Shown here: piece after piece, positions 1-12,914 of the stretch
Layout of the letters: each line of letters opens with the position of its first letter
Position numbering within the stretch: position 1 is the stretch's first letter
Assembly (NCBI RefSeq): GCF_001528745.1
Contig: NZ_BCNS01000090.1
Span: 1-56,831 of the forward strand
Reading direction: 5' to 3'
DNA length: 56,831 nt
Origin: Marinobacterium profundum
GTDB lineage: Bacteria; Pseudomonadota; Gammaproteobacteria; Pseudomonadales; Balneatricaceae
Notes under the pieces: model-generated
The model's input: the letters and a program-made list of their open reading frames with translations, nothing else
Database searches by the model: none
What the model was told of the DNA's origin: nothing
Position numbers and translations under genes: made by a program

Positions 1-111
1 AGGGAACCTATTTGTCCACCGGGTTAATAGCAAGGAACGGGCAGCAATAATGGCGGGGGCTCAAGGAGGAGCTTGTAGCTGAGTGGTTCGTCAGGACTGA
101 GGGCGCAGCCC
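1..111. other. Left-edge non-coding stretch with a hairpin
   Basis: No start codon for a minus-strand gene downstream of glpR is visible here, so the glpD often found beside glpR would have to lie outside the window. A hairpin with arms CTGAGGGC (97-104) and GCCCTCAG (108-115) overlaps the glpR stop codon. It has no U-tract in the minus direction, so I do not call it a confident terminator. Confidence 0.4.
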
Positions 112-870
112 TCAGACGACGTGCAGTTCTACCTGGTGATCAATCAGCTGCTGGCGAATTTCCGCCGGTGGTGCCTGGTCGGTGAAGAAATGATCGGCCT
201 GCGCTATGTTGCCCAGACGCACCATGGCGTTGCGGCCAAACTTGGAGTGATCCGCCGCCAGCAGTACCTGACGGGAGTTGGCCATAATGGTCTGGGCGAC
301 CCGGACCTCGCGGTAGTCGAAATCCAGCAGGGTGCCGTCACTGTGGATGCCGCTGATACCGATGATGCCAAAATCCATCTGAAACTGGTTGATGAAATCT
401 CGCGTGGCTTCGCCAACGATGCCGCCGTCACGGTTGCGTACCTCGCCGCCTGCGACTATCACGGTAAAGTCTTCCTTGGCGCAGAGGATCGAAGCCACGT
501 GCAGGTTGTTGGTCACCACGCGCAGATTGTTGTGGTTGAGCAGGGCACGGGCGATAGTTTCGGTGGTGGTGCCTATATTGATAAACAGCGAGGCGCCATC
601 GGGGATGATCTTGACCAGTTGCTGGGCAATCTTTTCCTTTGCATCCAGATCCATGATCTTGCGCGCCTGATAGGCGGTATTTTCAGTGCTGGATTCAACG
701 CCGGCACCGCCATGGTGGCGGCGCAGCTTGTTGTCCTGTGCCAGCTGGTTCAGATCGCGCCTGATGGTCTGAGGGGTCACCTGAAAGTGCTCGACCAGCT
801 CGTCGATGGTGACAAATCCGGTGGCCTGGACCTTCTCGAGTATCAGGTCCTGTCTGCGCCGCTGTGTCAT
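112..870 (-). CDS. glpR: DeoR-family glycerol regulon repressor GlpR
   Basis: This 252-residue protein is a typical DeoR/GlpR regulator. The N-terminal DeoR helix-turn-helix runs over about residues 5-55 (FVTIDELVEHFQVTPQTIRRDL). The C-terminal sugar-phosphate sensor domain carries the family signatures NIGTTTETIA and VTNNLHVA and ends near ADHSKFGR. Family members are released from DNA by a phosphorylated ligand, glycerol-3-phosphate for GlpR. The ATG at 870-868 follows AAGGAAGAG at good spacing. It diverges from glpK across 263 bp, and glycerol ABC transporter genes lie 4 kb away. GlpR-type palindromes occur upstream of the transporter. The assignment to glycerol rather than another sugar rests on these neighbours. 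Confidence 0.88.
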   Translation of the reverse strand: MTQRRRQDLILEKVQATGFVTIDELVEHFQVTPQTIRRDLNQLAQDNKLRRHHGGAGVESSTENTAYQARKIMDLDAKEKIAQQLVKIIPDGASLFINIGTTTETIARALLNHNNLRVVTNNLHVASILCAKEDFTVIVAGGEVRNRDGGIVGEATRDFINQFQMDFGIIGISGIHSDGTLLDFDYREVRVAQTIMANSRQVLLAADHSKFGRNAMVRLGNIAQADHFFTDQAPPAEIRQQLIDHQVELHVV

Positions 871-1133
871 GGCTGTACTCTTCCTTCAGGGGCAATGTCG
901 GCGCTTGCGCTGATCAGGGCGGTTCGCCGTAGCGGATAGCATCGATTCTGCCAAGATGTCTGTAATTGAGTCGATTGTCTCATAGTTTTAAGGACTTATA
1001 GCGCGAAAATGGCAGCTGTGGCTTGACTACTCGGAGGGTATCTCGATGGAAAAAGAAAATACTGCTTGGTTTTTAGTGCTCTAATGGTAAGAATACGAAC
1101 AAAAAAGAACATTAGTGAATTGCGGGGCGAATC
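871..1133. promoter_or_regulatory. Divergent glpR/glpK intergenic region with candidate GlpR site
   Basis: At 1091-1104, just upstream of the glpK start, is GAATACGAACAAAA. Its reverse complement shares TTTGTTCGTATTC with the sequence at 5016-5028 in front of glpS. A further AACATTAG half-site follows at about 1107. A shared 13-mer in front of two glycerol genes is what a GlpR operator would look like. The region otherwise holds no gene. Confidence 0.5.
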
Positions 1134-2615
1134 ATGACTAAGTATCTACTGGCCATTGACCAGGGCACTACCAGCACAAGGGCCATTGTTTTTTCTGGTG
1201 AGGCTCAAATTCTGGCCACCAGTCAGCAGGAGTTTAGGCAGCACTTCCCCGAGGATGGCTGGGTAGAGCATGAGCCGGCCGAGATCTGGAACACAGTGCT
1301 GCAGACTTGTCGCGATGTTATCGCCAAGTGCGGTATCGAGGCGCAGCAGATTGCCGCCATCGGTATCACCAATCAGCGTGAAACTACTCTGGTGTGGGAT
1401 CGAGCCACCGGTGAGCCGCTTTACAATGCCATCGTCTGGCAGGACAGGCGCACGGCGAAATACTGCGAGTCGCTTAAGCAGCAGGATCTGGAAGGCTTCA
1501 TCAACGCCAAGACCGGGCTGCTGATAGATCCCTATTTTTCCGCTACCAAAGTTCGCTGGATACTGGAAACGGTGCCGGGGGCGCGCGAACGTGCCGAACG
1601 CGGTGAGCTGGTATTCGGCACCGTGGATACCTATCTGCTGTGGCATTTGACCGGCGGGCGTGAACATCGCACCGATGCGACCAATGCCTCGCGCACCCTG
1701 CTGTTCAATATTCATACTCAGCAGTGGGACCAGGAACTGCTGGATCTGTTTGATATCCCGGCCAGCATGCTGCCAGAAGTGATGGACTCCTCCGACGACT
1801 TCGGGCTGGTGGATGCCGCGCTGCTGGGGGCTGCGATACCGGTGTGTGGCGTTGCCGGAGACCAGCAGGCGGCGCTCTTTGGGCAAACCTGCTTTCGCGA
1901 GGGCATGGCCAAAAGCACCTATGGCACTGGCTGTTTTCTGATGCTCAATACCGGCCTCAAGGCGCTCAAGTCCGAACATCGGTTGTTGACCACCGTGGCC
2001 TATCGTCTGAATGGTGTGCCTACCTATGCGCTGGAAGGCAGTATCTTTGTGGCCGGCGCGACCATCCAGTGGCTGCGTGATGGCTTGCAGCTGATTCGTG
2101 GTGCCAGTGATGCAGAGCCCCTGGCTGAGCAGACGTCCCTCGATCATGGGGTTTATCTGGTGCCGGCCTTCACGGGCCTGGGTGCGCCGCACTGGGATCC
2201 CAATGCCCGCGGCGCCATCTTTGGTCTGACCCGGGATACGGGTATCAAGGAAATTGTGACCGCAGGTCTGCAGTCCGTCTGCTACCAGACCAAGGATCTG
2301 CAAAAAGCCATGGAGAGCGACGGCGTACGCCCGGTGGCGCTGCGGGTGGATGGCGGCATGGTCGCCAATAACTGGGTGTTGAACTATCTGGCCGATATAC
2401 TGGGTGCCACGGTGGACAGGCCCAAAATCATCGAAACCACGGCGCTGGGCGTGGCTTATCTGGCGGGCTTGAAAGTGGGTGTGTTCGATTCGCTCGAGTC
2501 GTTGGAAAAGCTCTGGCAGTGCGATCGTCGCTTTGAACCCAAAATGGACAAGGCCCGTCGTGATGGGCTTTATGATGGCTGGAAAAAAGCCGTGTCCAAG
2601 GTGCAGACCAACTAA
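1134..2615 (+). CDS. glpK: Glycerol kinase GlpK
   Basis: GlpK phosphorylates glycerol with ATP to sn-glycerol-3-phosphate, trapping it in the cytoplasm. The 493-residue protein is full length for the FGGY kinase family. The N-terminal phosphate-binding loop is [13 protein letters not shown] (about residues 8-20), followed by [24 protein letters not shown] and WQDRR, which line the glycerol site. The second FGGY domain contains [19 protein letters not shown]-like STYGTGCF and [11 protein letters not shown]. It is a single gene facing away from glpR and ends at a strong bidirectional terminator. With the ABC transporter at 5.1-11.5 kb it supplies the first step of glycerol use. The glycerol-3-phosphate dehydrogenase is not in the window. 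Confidence 0.97.
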   Translation: MTKYLLAIDQGTTSTRAIVFSGEAQILATSQQEFRQHFPEDGWVEHEPAEIWNTVLQTCRDVIAKCGIEAQQIAAIGITNQRETTLVWDRATGEPLYNAIVWQDRRTAKYCESLKQQDLEGFINAKTGLLIDPYFSATKVRWILETVPGARERAERGELVFGTVDTYLLWHLTGGREHRTDATNASRTLLFNIHTQQWDQELLDLFDIPASMLPEVMDSSDDFGLVDAALLGAAIPVCGVAGDQQAALFGQTCFREGMAKSTYGTGCFLMLNTGLKALKSEHRLLTTVAYRLNGVPTYALEGSIFVAGATIQWLRDGLQLIRGASDAEPLAEQTSLDHGVYLVPAFTGLGAPHWDPNARGAIFGLTRDTGIKEIVTAGLQSVCYQTKDLQKAMESDGVRPVALRVDGGMVANNWVLNYLADILGATVDRPKIIETTALGVAYLAGLKVGVFDSLESLEKLWQCDRRFEPKMDKARRDGLYDGWKKAVSKVQTN

Positions 2616-2637
2616 GCGGTTACGCCTTACTGGATAT

Positions 2638-2677
2638 AAAAAAGCCGCCGCTCTCATCAAGGAGCGGCGGCTTTTTG
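2638..2677. terminator. Bidirectional rho-independent terminator between glpK and the sigma54 activator gene
   Basis: A perfect 10-bp stem (GCCGCCGCTC at 2644-2653 and GAGCGGCGGC at 2662-2671) is flanked by A-residues on the left and a T-run at 2672-2676. It can therefore terminate both glpK (+) and the converging minus-strand gene. Confidence 0.92.
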
Positions 2678-2703
2678 TTATGTGAGCGGTTGCTTCAGGT
2701 CGC

Positions 2704-4728
2704 TCAACTTTGGCGCAGGCCAAGATCGCGCAGGCGCTTGTAAAGGGTGTTGCGGCTGATACCCAGTGCCTTGGCGGTGCGGGAGATATTGCCCTCATGC
2801 AGGCTGTAGGCTGCCAGAGTCTCGTCTGTCGAGGTTGTGTCCTGTGCTGGCGCTGCGGTTTTGCGCAGGCCTGTGTCGGCGCCTGTGGTTTCTAAAGTGG
2901 CTTCGCGCACGGGGGCTGCGTCTGTTGCTTCCAGGCTGCCGGGCGTACTGTCCGTGCGCTCGGGCAGGGCATTGCGCTGCAGTTCTATATCCTGAAAGAA
3001 GTCATCGGGTAAATGCCAGGGCTCGATAGCCTCATCGTCTGCCATGGCCAGGGCGATCTGCAATACGCTGATCAACTGGCGAATGTTACCGGGCCAGGGA
3101 TGCTGATCGAACAGGTTGAGAATCTCATTGGATAGAGGGGCCGGCTGGTTGGCTTCGCGGTGCAGCAGGTGCACCTGCTGGAAGAGTTCACGCCTGTCGC
3201 TACGTTCACGCAGCGGCGGCAGTTCTATGTTCAGACCAGTCACGCGATAGTACAGATCCGGGCGAAAGAGGCCCTCCTGCACCTGGCTTCGCAGGCAACG
3301 GTTGGTGGCGGAAACAAGCTTGATATCCACCGGGTAGGATTCAGTTGAGCCCAGCGGGGTAACCTTGCGTTCCTGCAGTACGCGCAGCAGCCGGGCCTGG
3401 GCCTGCAGCGGCATTTCACCAATTTCATCAAGAAAGAGCGTGCCCTTGTGCGCCTTGCGGATCAGACCAATGGCACCTTTGTTGCTTGCGCCGGTAAAGG
3501 CGCCTTTTTCATAGCCAAAGAGCTCAGATTCCACCAGCTCGCCGGGGATGGCGGCGCAGTTGACCGCTACTAGCGAATAGCGGCTGCGGGTGCTGTGCTG
3601 GTGCAGCGCCTTGACGAAAACTTCCTTGCCGACCCCGGTTTCGCCGTGGATCAGAATCGGAATTTCTTTCTCGATAATGCGCTCGGCCTGGCGTACGCAG
3701 CGATCGACGCGGGCATCACCGTAACCAATACGGTTCAGGCCGATAACCCCATCGCGGGCAGCAGGCGCTGTACTTCTGTCGCTAGCAGGGCTGCCGGCCG
3801 GGGTGGCGCTGCCTGCTGTAACGCTGCTACCGCCGGCTTTGGGCTGGCGAAAATCCACAGCCTGAATTACTCGCTCGATAGGTCTTTTGATCACGCCGTA
3901 CATATGGTGCTGGCCGGGGGTTTTGAGCTGCAGCGGCTGCAATTCAGGCTGATTTTTCAGATCCCGCAGTGGACAGTCGAACAGCTGGCTGATGCTGGCC
4001 AGTGCCAGGTCGTATCCCAGCAGCAGCTCGGCGCGCCTGTTGGCCGAAATAATGGTGCCTTCCTCGTTGAATACCAGCAGGCCGGACCACTGGCTGTCCA
4101 GATTGTCCAGGTTGGTATTGAAGGTGAGCAAAAAGTGTTCAGCGCCGAAAGTGTTAATGATGAGGCGATTTTCCACCGATTGTGACATCAGTTTGACCAT
4201 ACCCAGGGTGTGGGCCTGGGGCAGGTAGGCATCGCTGGAGACATCCAGCACGCCAAGCAGGTCGCGATTGACATCGAATATGGGCGCCGCAGAGCCAATC
4301 ATGAATCGGTTGGCTTTGAGAAAGTGTTCATCGCGCTGTACCTGTACGGCCTGACCGGAGGCGATGGCGGTGCCTATGGCGTTGGTGCCGTGGGTCTTTT
4401 CGAGCCAGCTGGTGCCCTGCTGGAAAAACGCCTTCTGGCGCTGGCCGACAAAGCGCTGATCGCCCCAGCCATTGAGTACCTGGCCGCGGCAGTCGGTAAG
4501 CAGAATCATGCACTTGCTGTTGGAGAGAATATTTTCATAAAAGGGCAAAACTTCCTGCCCTGTGGTGTGCACCAGCGAGTTGTGTTCCTCGCGCAGTACC
4601 TTGCACTCGGAGCTGCCCAGCTGCTGCAGCCCTGGTTGGCTGTTGTGTTCCAGTCCGAACGAGCGGCAGCGGTCCCAGGAATCGAGGATCAGGCTGTCAT
4701 GTTCGGTGTCGCTGTTCGGCATGCGCAT
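2704..4728 (-). CDS. Sigma54-dependent AcoR-type transcriptional activator
   Basis: This 674-residue enhancer-binding protein has the AcoR layout. An N-terminal GAF-type sensory region (about 60-220; HGTNAIGTAI is typical) is followed by a PAS-like segment (about 215-300) and a Pro/Ser/Ala-rich linker. The AAA+ domain (about 335-565) has Walker A GETGVGKE, the sigma54-contacting GAFTGA loop, LFLDEIGEMP and NCAAIPGELVESELFGYEKGAFTG. A second low-complexity linker (about 585-640) leads to a C-terminal Fis helix-turn-helix (ISRTAKALGISRNTLYKRL). Relatives control acetoin, alcohol or glycerol genes. Here it diverges from the glycerol ABC operon, whose upstream region has a -24/-12-like element, so that operon is the likely target. 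Start ATG at 4728; an in-frame ATG at 4722 is possible. The ligand is unknown. Confidence 0.9.
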   Translation of the reverse strand: MRMPNSDTEHDSLILDSWDRCRSFGLEHNSQPGLQQLGSSECKVLREEHNSLVHTTGQEVLPFYENILSNSKCMILLTDCRGQVLNGWGDQRFVGQRQKAFFQQGTSWLEKTHGTNAIGTAIASGQAVQVQRDEHFLKANRFMIGSAAPIFDVNRDLLGVLDVSSDAYLPQAHTLGMVKLMSQSVENRLIINTFGAEHFLLTFNTNLDNLDSQWSGLLVFNEEGTIISANRRAELLLGYDLALASISQLFDCPLRDLKNQPELQPLQLKTPGQHHMYGVIKRPIERVIQAVDFRQPKAGGSSVTAGSATPAGSPASDRSTAPAARDGVIGLNRIGYGDARVDRCVRQAERIIEKEIPILIHGETGVGKEVFVKALHQHSTRSRYSLVAVNCAAIPGELVESELFGYEKGAFTGASNKGAIGLIRKAHKGTLFLDEIGEMPLQAQARLLRVLQERKVTPLGSTESYPVDIKLVSATNRCLRSQVQEGLFRPDLYYRVTGLNIELPPLRERSDRRELFQQVHLLHREANQPAPLSNEILNLFDQHPWPGNIRQLISVLQIALAMADDEAIEPWHLPDDFFQDIELQRNALPERTDSTPGSLEATDAAPVREATLETTGADTGLRKTAAPAQDTTSTDETLAAYSLHEGNISRTAKALGISRNTLYKRLRDLGLRQS

Positions 4729-4886
4729 GGGCTGGCTCTTTATTTTTTTTATAGTGTGGAGTGCTGTTCAGGTGCGTCCTTGCTCTGTGTTTCCCTGTGC
4801 AGTGTTCAGTCTGTTACCGGGTTGAACAGTGCATGGGGTGTTCAATCATCTGTTCAATTGACTGTGCAGTCAACAATAGATTGAAC

Positions 4887-4912
4887 ACAAATGTTCGAAC
4901 TCGAACATTTGT
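4887..4912. promoter_or_regulatory. GlpR-type operator palindrome
   Basis: Two perfect 12-nt arms, ACAAATGTTCGA (4887-4898) and TCGAACATTTGT (4901-4912), are separated by AC. The core ATGTTCG...CGAACAT matches the known enterobacterial GlpR operator pattern, in which TTCG and CGAA half-sites face each other. It overlaps the last base of the ATTGAACA arm of an adjacent inverted repeat, so repressor and activator may compete. Confidence 0.75.
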
Positions 4913-4994
4913 TCTGCTCGTAAATTTCCGTTTTATTGTGTTTTATGTATTTAAAAACAATGAGTTAGTTTTATTTTTGGTGCCTATTTAATTT

Positions 4995-5030
4995 CTGGCA
5001 TGATGTTCGCTTTCCTTTGTTCGTATTCGA
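4995..5030 (+). promoter_or_regulatory. Candidate sigma54 -24/-12 promoter with overlapping TTCG repeats for glpS
   Basis: CTGGCATGATGTTCGCT has GG at 4997-4998 and GC at 5009-5010 with the required 10-nt separation. It differs from the YTGGCACGNNNNTTGCW consensus at two positions. The predicted transcription start, near 5022, falls in TTTGTTCGTATTCGA (5016-5030), which shares a 13-mer with the glpK upstream region. A GlpR site over the start point would allow repression. Confidence 0.5.
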
Positions 5031-5111
5031 AAAAAGCTGTGAACCGCAGAGTTTACAGTGCACCGGCCGCCTGAACCGGCAGCCATGACAATAAGAATAA
5101 GGGACGACAAT

Positions 5112-6215
5112 ATGTCGCTAACACTGGAAAACATCACTCGGGTGGTGGATGGCGTGCCATTCATCAGTGATGCGAATATCAGCTTCGAACCCGGATCTTT
5201 CAATGTATTGCTGGGTCACACTCTGGCCGGCAAAACCTCTCTGATGCGACTGATGGCCGGGCTCGATAAACCGACCCAGGGCCGAGTGCTGATGGACGGC
5301 GCCGATGTCACCGGCATGCCCGTGCAGCAACGCAATGTATCCATGGTCTACCAGCAGTTCATCAACTACCCCAACCTGACGGTACGGGAAAATATAGCCT
5401 CGCCGCTGCGTTTGTCGAAAATGCCGGAAGCGCAGATCAAAAAGCGTGTTGACGAAACGGCGGCCATGTTGCGCATCGACCCCTTTATGGATCGCCTGCC
5501 ACTGGAGCTTTCCGGTGGGCAGCAACAGCGCACCGCCATGGCGCGGGCGCTGGTGAAGGACGCCAGCCTGATTCTGTTCGACGAGCCTCTGGTTAACCTG
5601 GATTACAAGCTGCGTGAAGAGTTGCGCATGGAACTGCGTGAGCTGTTCAAGGAGCGTCGCTCCATCGCCATCTATGCCACCACCGAGCCCAACGAAGCGC
5701 TGGCACTGGGGGGCACCACCACCCTGTTGCATGAGGGGCGTATTATTCAGTCGGGCCCGGTGAATGCTGTTTACCGTCAGCCAGTGAACGTGACCTCGGC
5801 GGCGCTGTTCAGTGAGCCACCGATCAATTTGCTGGGTGGGCGGGTATCCGAGACAGAAGTCACCTTCGATGAGTATGCTCACTTCCCGCTTAATCAGGAT
5901 CTGCGTGATCTGACGCCCGGTGATTACAGCTTTGGTGTGCGCCCAAGCCATATCGGTTTGGTACCGCGCAATGATGATGACCTGGAATTGTCGATGCAGG
6001 TTGAACTGGCTGAAATCAGTGGCTCCGAAACTTTCATGCACGTCAAAAATCGCCATTTCAGCCTGGTGTTGCAGCTGTCGGGGGTGCATGAATACCGCAC
6101 CGATGCGCCGATCAAGGTGTATCTGCCGACCCACAAGCTGTTTGTATTCGACAAGCAGGGCGCGATGCTGCAAGCGCCGACGCGTCTGGTGCCGGGGGCT
6201 GCAAACCATGTTTGA
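5112..6215 (+). CDS. glpS: Glycerol ABC transporter ATPase GlpS
   Basis: This is the first of two ATPase subunits of a glycerol importer of the rhizobial GlpSTPQV type. The 367-residue protein (start ATG 5112) has a Walker A of the GxxxxGKT form (GHTLAGKT, residues 35-42) that lacks the usual PSGCG. It has QQFINYPNLTV around the Q-loop, an intact signature LSGGQQQR, and Walker B LILFDEP. The switch histidine is replaced: ATTEPNEAL occurs where VTHDQxEA is normal. A C-terminal TOBE/OB region (about 280-360) matches MalK-like subunits. The stop overlaps the first truncated glpT-start copy by 8 nt (ATGTTTGA). The unusual ATP-site residues suggest GlpS and GlpT form an asymmetric ATPase pair, each supplying what the other lacks. 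Confidence 0.9.
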   Translation: MSLTLENITRVVDGVPFISDANISFEPGSFNVLLGHTLAGKTSLMRLMAGLDKPTQGRVLMDGADVTGMPVQQRNVSMVYQQFINYPNLTVRENIASPLRLSKMPEAQIKKRVDETAAMLRIDPFMDRLPLELSGGQQQRTAMARALVKDASLILFDEPLVNLDYKLREELRMELRELFKERRSIAIYATTEPNEALALGGTTTLLHEGRIIQSGPVNAVYRQPVNVTSAALFSEPPINLLGGRVSETEVTFDEYAHFPLNQDLRDLTPGDYSFGVRPSHIGLVPRNDDDLELSMQVELAEISGSETFMHVKNRHFSLVLQLSGVHEYRTDAPIKVYLPTHKLFVFDKQGAMLQAPTRLVPGAANHV

Positions 6216-6327
6216 GTTACATCTGAAATCATCTTTTGCGGACGCTGCCATCAGCGCGCTCATCGCTGCGCGGCAAGCAGCTGCACCCGAGATTCGTGCG
6301 CTGCAGGGGGTTGTACATCATGGCTGA
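6208..6327 (+). pseudogene. Truncated glpT-start copy 1 (39-codon ORF)
   Basis: This short ORF starts with MFELHLKSS, resembling the GlpT start MAEIHLKSL, and then diverges into an Ala-rich tail before stopping. Its ATG overlaps the glpS stop in an ATGNNTGA arrangement, and its own stop overlaps the next ATG in the same way. It has no Walker motif and cannot be an ATPase. It is either decayed duplication debris or a coupling/leader peptide. Confidence 0.6.
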
Positions 6328-6482
6328 GATACATCTGAAATCACTTGCGCACAGCTACAGTGCCAAGCCTGCTGCGCCTGCCGGTACTGGCATTGATCGA
6401 GAGCGTCATGTGGGGCACCAGGGCGTCGCGCTGTTGCAAGTAATCGCCTTGAATAGCCGTCCGGTACAGGAGGTAGCTAACC

Positions 6483-6490
<8 letters not shown>
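6320..6490 (+). pseudogene. Truncated glpT-start copy 2 (56-codon ORF)
   Basis: The first 51 nt (6320-6370) are identical to the first 51 nt of glpT (6483-6533), giving the same 17 residues. After that the copy diverges but keeps recognisable similarity (HVGHQG against HVWHQG in GlpT) and ends before a Walker A. Its stop lies inside ATGGCTGA at 6483-6490, overlapping the glpT ATG by 8 nt. Exact identity at the start implies either a recent duplication or selection on the start region. Confidence 0.7.
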
Positions 6491-8449
<1,959 letters not shown>

Positions 8450-8459
8450 GGCTCGAATC

Positions 8460-9266
<807 letters not shown>

Positions 9267-9277
9267 GGAGACGACAC

Positions 9278-9553
9278 ATGATTAGCTGGATGGCATGGAC
9301 CTTACCGGTCGCAATATTTTTCTCCACCATTGGCATCATTCTGGTTTGCATGACGGCCTATGAGCTGCACTCGCCCTGTGTCGAGCGCAAGGGCTTTCTG
9401 CCGATCTCCACGACCCGCGGTGACCGGCTCTTTATCGGTCTGCTGGTGAGCGCCTACTTCCACCTGATGTATGTCGGCCTGACTGACATGTCGCTGTGGC
9501 TGCCCCTGGGCATCTCGGTCATCTGGCTGGCGATAGTGCTGCGCTGGGGCTGA
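9278..9553 (+). CDS. DUF2160 small membrane protein of the glycerol transporter operon
   Basis: A 91-residue protein with three hydrophobic segments (about 5-27, 50-68 and 70-88) and a short charged loop containing CVERKGFLPISTTRGDR. It matches the DUF2160 family, which is characteristically found between the permease and binding-protein genes of glycerol ABC operons. It may be an accessory membrane subunit, but I know of no established role. The start follows AAGGAG (AAGGAGACGACACATG). Confidence 0.85.
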   Translation: MISWMAWTLPVAIFFSTIGIILVCMTAYELHSPCVERKGFLPISTTRGDRLFIGLLVSAYFHLMYVGLTDMSLWLPLGISVIWLAIVLRWG

Positions 9554-9708
9554 AACCCAAGCTGCAAGGGTGTTTTACGCAAGACTGCTTAACCCAAGCC
9601 CCGGTACGGCTGCAGAGTCGTACCGGTAATAAGAAAGACAGGCTGGCTCAAGGTGACACTGCGTTGCTGCGACCACCTGAAATGCAATCAACTCCAATGA
9701 GGTTGACG

Positions 9709-11457
<1,749 letters not shown>

Positions 11458-11485
11458 TTTATTGCTCTTATAACTGGCGCATCCG

Positions 11486-11518
11486 GCCGGCTGTCCCTTG
11501 GGGCAGCCGGCTTTTTTT
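11486..11518 (+). terminator. Rho-independent terminator of the glycerol transporter operon
   Basis: The arms GCCGGCTG (11486-11493) and CAGCCGGC (11504-11511) form a perfect 8-bp stem followed by seven T residues. It lies 28 bp after the glpV stop. Confidence 0.93.
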
Positions 11519-11581
11519 GCTTTGGTGCTATGGTGCATAACTAATCCGCCGCGGTGGTCGGCATAGACAAGGGGGTGGGAT

Positions 11582-12805
11582 ATGAGCAGTACAGAGTCGG
11601 AATCAAGCAAAATGGGCGCAGGCCTTGCGGGCATTGCGTCCTTTGGCGTGGCGGCACTGCCGCGGATCATTTTTGGCGCCGGCAGCTTTGATCAGCTGGC
11701 GGCTGAACTGGCGAAGCTGGGTACGCGGGTATTGATTGTCACCGGTGGCCAGTCCTTTACCGGCACTGAGCGCTGGGCGCAGTTACAGGGCCAATTGAAG
11801 ACGGCGGGGGTGGCCTGGGTGCAGGTATCCGTGGCTGGCGAACCCAGTCCCGAACAGGTGGATGAGGTGGTCAGCCATTACGGTGACTATGGCATCGATG
11901 TGGTGCTGGGGATTGGCGGTGGCAGCGCGCTGGATGCGGCCAAGGCCATCGCCGGCCTTTTACCTGTGCAGCACTCGGTGATGGAATATTTGGAGGGGGT
12001 CGGGCCAGAGCTTCCCTACCAGGGGCCAGCGCTGCCACTGGTAGCGGTGCCGACAACCGCCGGCACTGGCAGTGAAATGACCAAGAATGCGGTACTGACG
12101 CGCCATGGCATCGGTGGTTTCAAGAAGTCTTTTCGCGATGAAAAGCTGTTGCCGCGTATGGCGCTGGTGGATCCGGATCTGCTGCACAGCTGTCCGCCCC
12201 AGGTATTGATGGCTAATGCCATGGATGCCTTCACCCAGCTACTGGAATCCTATGTATCGACCCGTGCCAGCGCCTTTACCGATGCGCTGACTCAAAGCGG
12301 TATCCAGGCCTTTGCGGCGAGTTTTGAGCCTGGCGCTGCAACGCCGGTGAAGGACTACAGCCAGCTGGCCTATGCTGCCATGCTGTCCGGTATCTGTCTG
12401 GCCCAGGCAGGGTTGGGGTCGGTACACGGCATGGCTTCGCCGTTGGGGGCTTACTTTCCCATTCCCCACGGCGTGGCCTGCGGTACTTTGCTGGCGATGG
12501 CCACGGCGATGAATATAGCGGCGCTGCGTGAGCGCGAGCCGCAAAGCCCTGCGCTGGCAAAATACGCCCAGGTGGCTGGCTGGCTGGGCGCAGAAGAAAA
12601 CAGCATAGAGGCGGGCTGTGATGCGCTGGTCGGTTTGCTCGACAGCTGGATTGAGGAGTCTGAGTTGCCCAGGTTGTCGGCCTTCGGCATGACCGAAGCC
12701 GACCTGCCCCGGGTGATCGCCGGCAGCGGGGGCAATAGCATGAAAACCAATCCTCTGGTGCTGAGCGACAATGAAATCCACCAGGTGCTGCTGGCGCGCT
12801 TGTAA
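11582..12805 (+). CDS. Iron-type (group III) alcohol dehydrogenase with a changed metal ligand
   Basis: A 407-residue NAD(P)-dependent dehydrogenase of the Fe-ADH superfamily. The N-terminal nucleotide-binding half has GIGGGSALDAAKA (about 112-124) and PTTAGTGSEMTKNAV (about 158-172). The C-terminal helical half carries the metal ligands. Asp215 (MDAFTQ), His282 (GSVHGMAS) and His296 (FPIPHG) align with the FucO ligands, but the fourth, normally the His of DALTH, is Gln219. Glutamine here occurs in some subgroups, so the enzyme may still be active with altered metal binding. It has its own ribosome site (AAGGGGG) after the glpV terminator. A role in glycerol or another alcohol's oxidation is only suggested by position. 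A heptamer array starts directly after the stop. Confidence 0.88.
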   Translation: MSSTESESSKMGAGLAGIASFGVAALPRIIFGAGSFDQLAAELAKLGTRVLIVTGGQSFTGTERWAQLQGQLKTAGVAWVQVSVAGEPSPEQVDEVVSHYGDYGIDVVLGIGGGSALDAAKAIAGLLPVQHSVMEYLEGVGPELPYQGPALPLVAVPTTAGTGSEMTKNAVLTRHGIGGFKKSFRDEKLLPRMALVDPDLLHSCPPQVLMANAMDAFTQLLESYVSTRASAFTDALTQSGIQAFAASFEPGAATPVKDYSQLAYAAMLSGICLAQAGLGSVHGMASPLGAYFPIPHGVACGTLLAMATAMNIAALREREPQSPALAKYAQVAGWLGAEENSIEAGCDALVGLLDSWIEESELPRLSAFGMTEADLPRVIAGSGGNSMKTNPLVLSDNEIHQVLLARL

Positions 12806-12914
12806 AGGGCGAGGTGCGAGGAACAAGGGGCTAGGGGCAAGGAAAAAGGGGCGAGGTGCGAGGTGCGAGGTGCGAGGGGCGAGAGAAAAAGGGGCGAGGG
12901 GCGAGGGGCTAGGG
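12806..12914. repeat. Heptanucleotide repeat array 1 (GGKGCKA)n
   Basis: The whole gap between two convergent stop codons is filled by imperfect 7-nt units: GGGGCGA, GGTGCGA and GGGGCTA, broken by short A-rich segments such as GAGAAAAA. Three consecutive GGTGCGA units lie around 12853-12873. The purine-rich strand is the + strand, which is the sense strand of the alcohol dehydrogenase gene. Confidence 0.88.

Larger units (their letters stand above)
4729..5111. promoter_or_regulatory. Regulatory region between the sigma54 activator and glpS
   Basis: This 383-bp gap has no gene but dense inverted repeats. TTGAACA (4822-4828) pairs with TGTTCAA (4839-4845). TGTTCAAT (4851-4858) pairs with ATTGAACA (4880-4887), and between them is TTGACTG-TG-CAGTCAA (4858-4873). 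A GlpR-type palindrome lies at 4887-4912. A -24/-12-like element is at 4996-5010 and a TTCG-repeat site at 5004-5030. The TGTTCAA pairs are good candidates for upstream activating sequences of the divergent activator. Confidence 0.65.

Noticed and set aside
97-115. Hairpin at the glpR stop as a terminator
   Set aside because: The stem is good but no U-run follows in the direction of glpR transcription.
121-939. 272-codon plus-strand frame opposite glpR
   Set aside because: It is a shadow of glpR, which has clear family motifs and a ribosome site.
1146-2798. 550-codon minus-strand frame opposite glpK
   Set aside because: Antisense shadow of glycerol kinase with low-complexity His/Gln content and no domain.
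12806-12914. Heptamer arrays as CRISPR or coding repeats
   Set aside because: The unit is 7 nt with no spacers, and no cas genes are near. Frames through it are interrupted or out of register.
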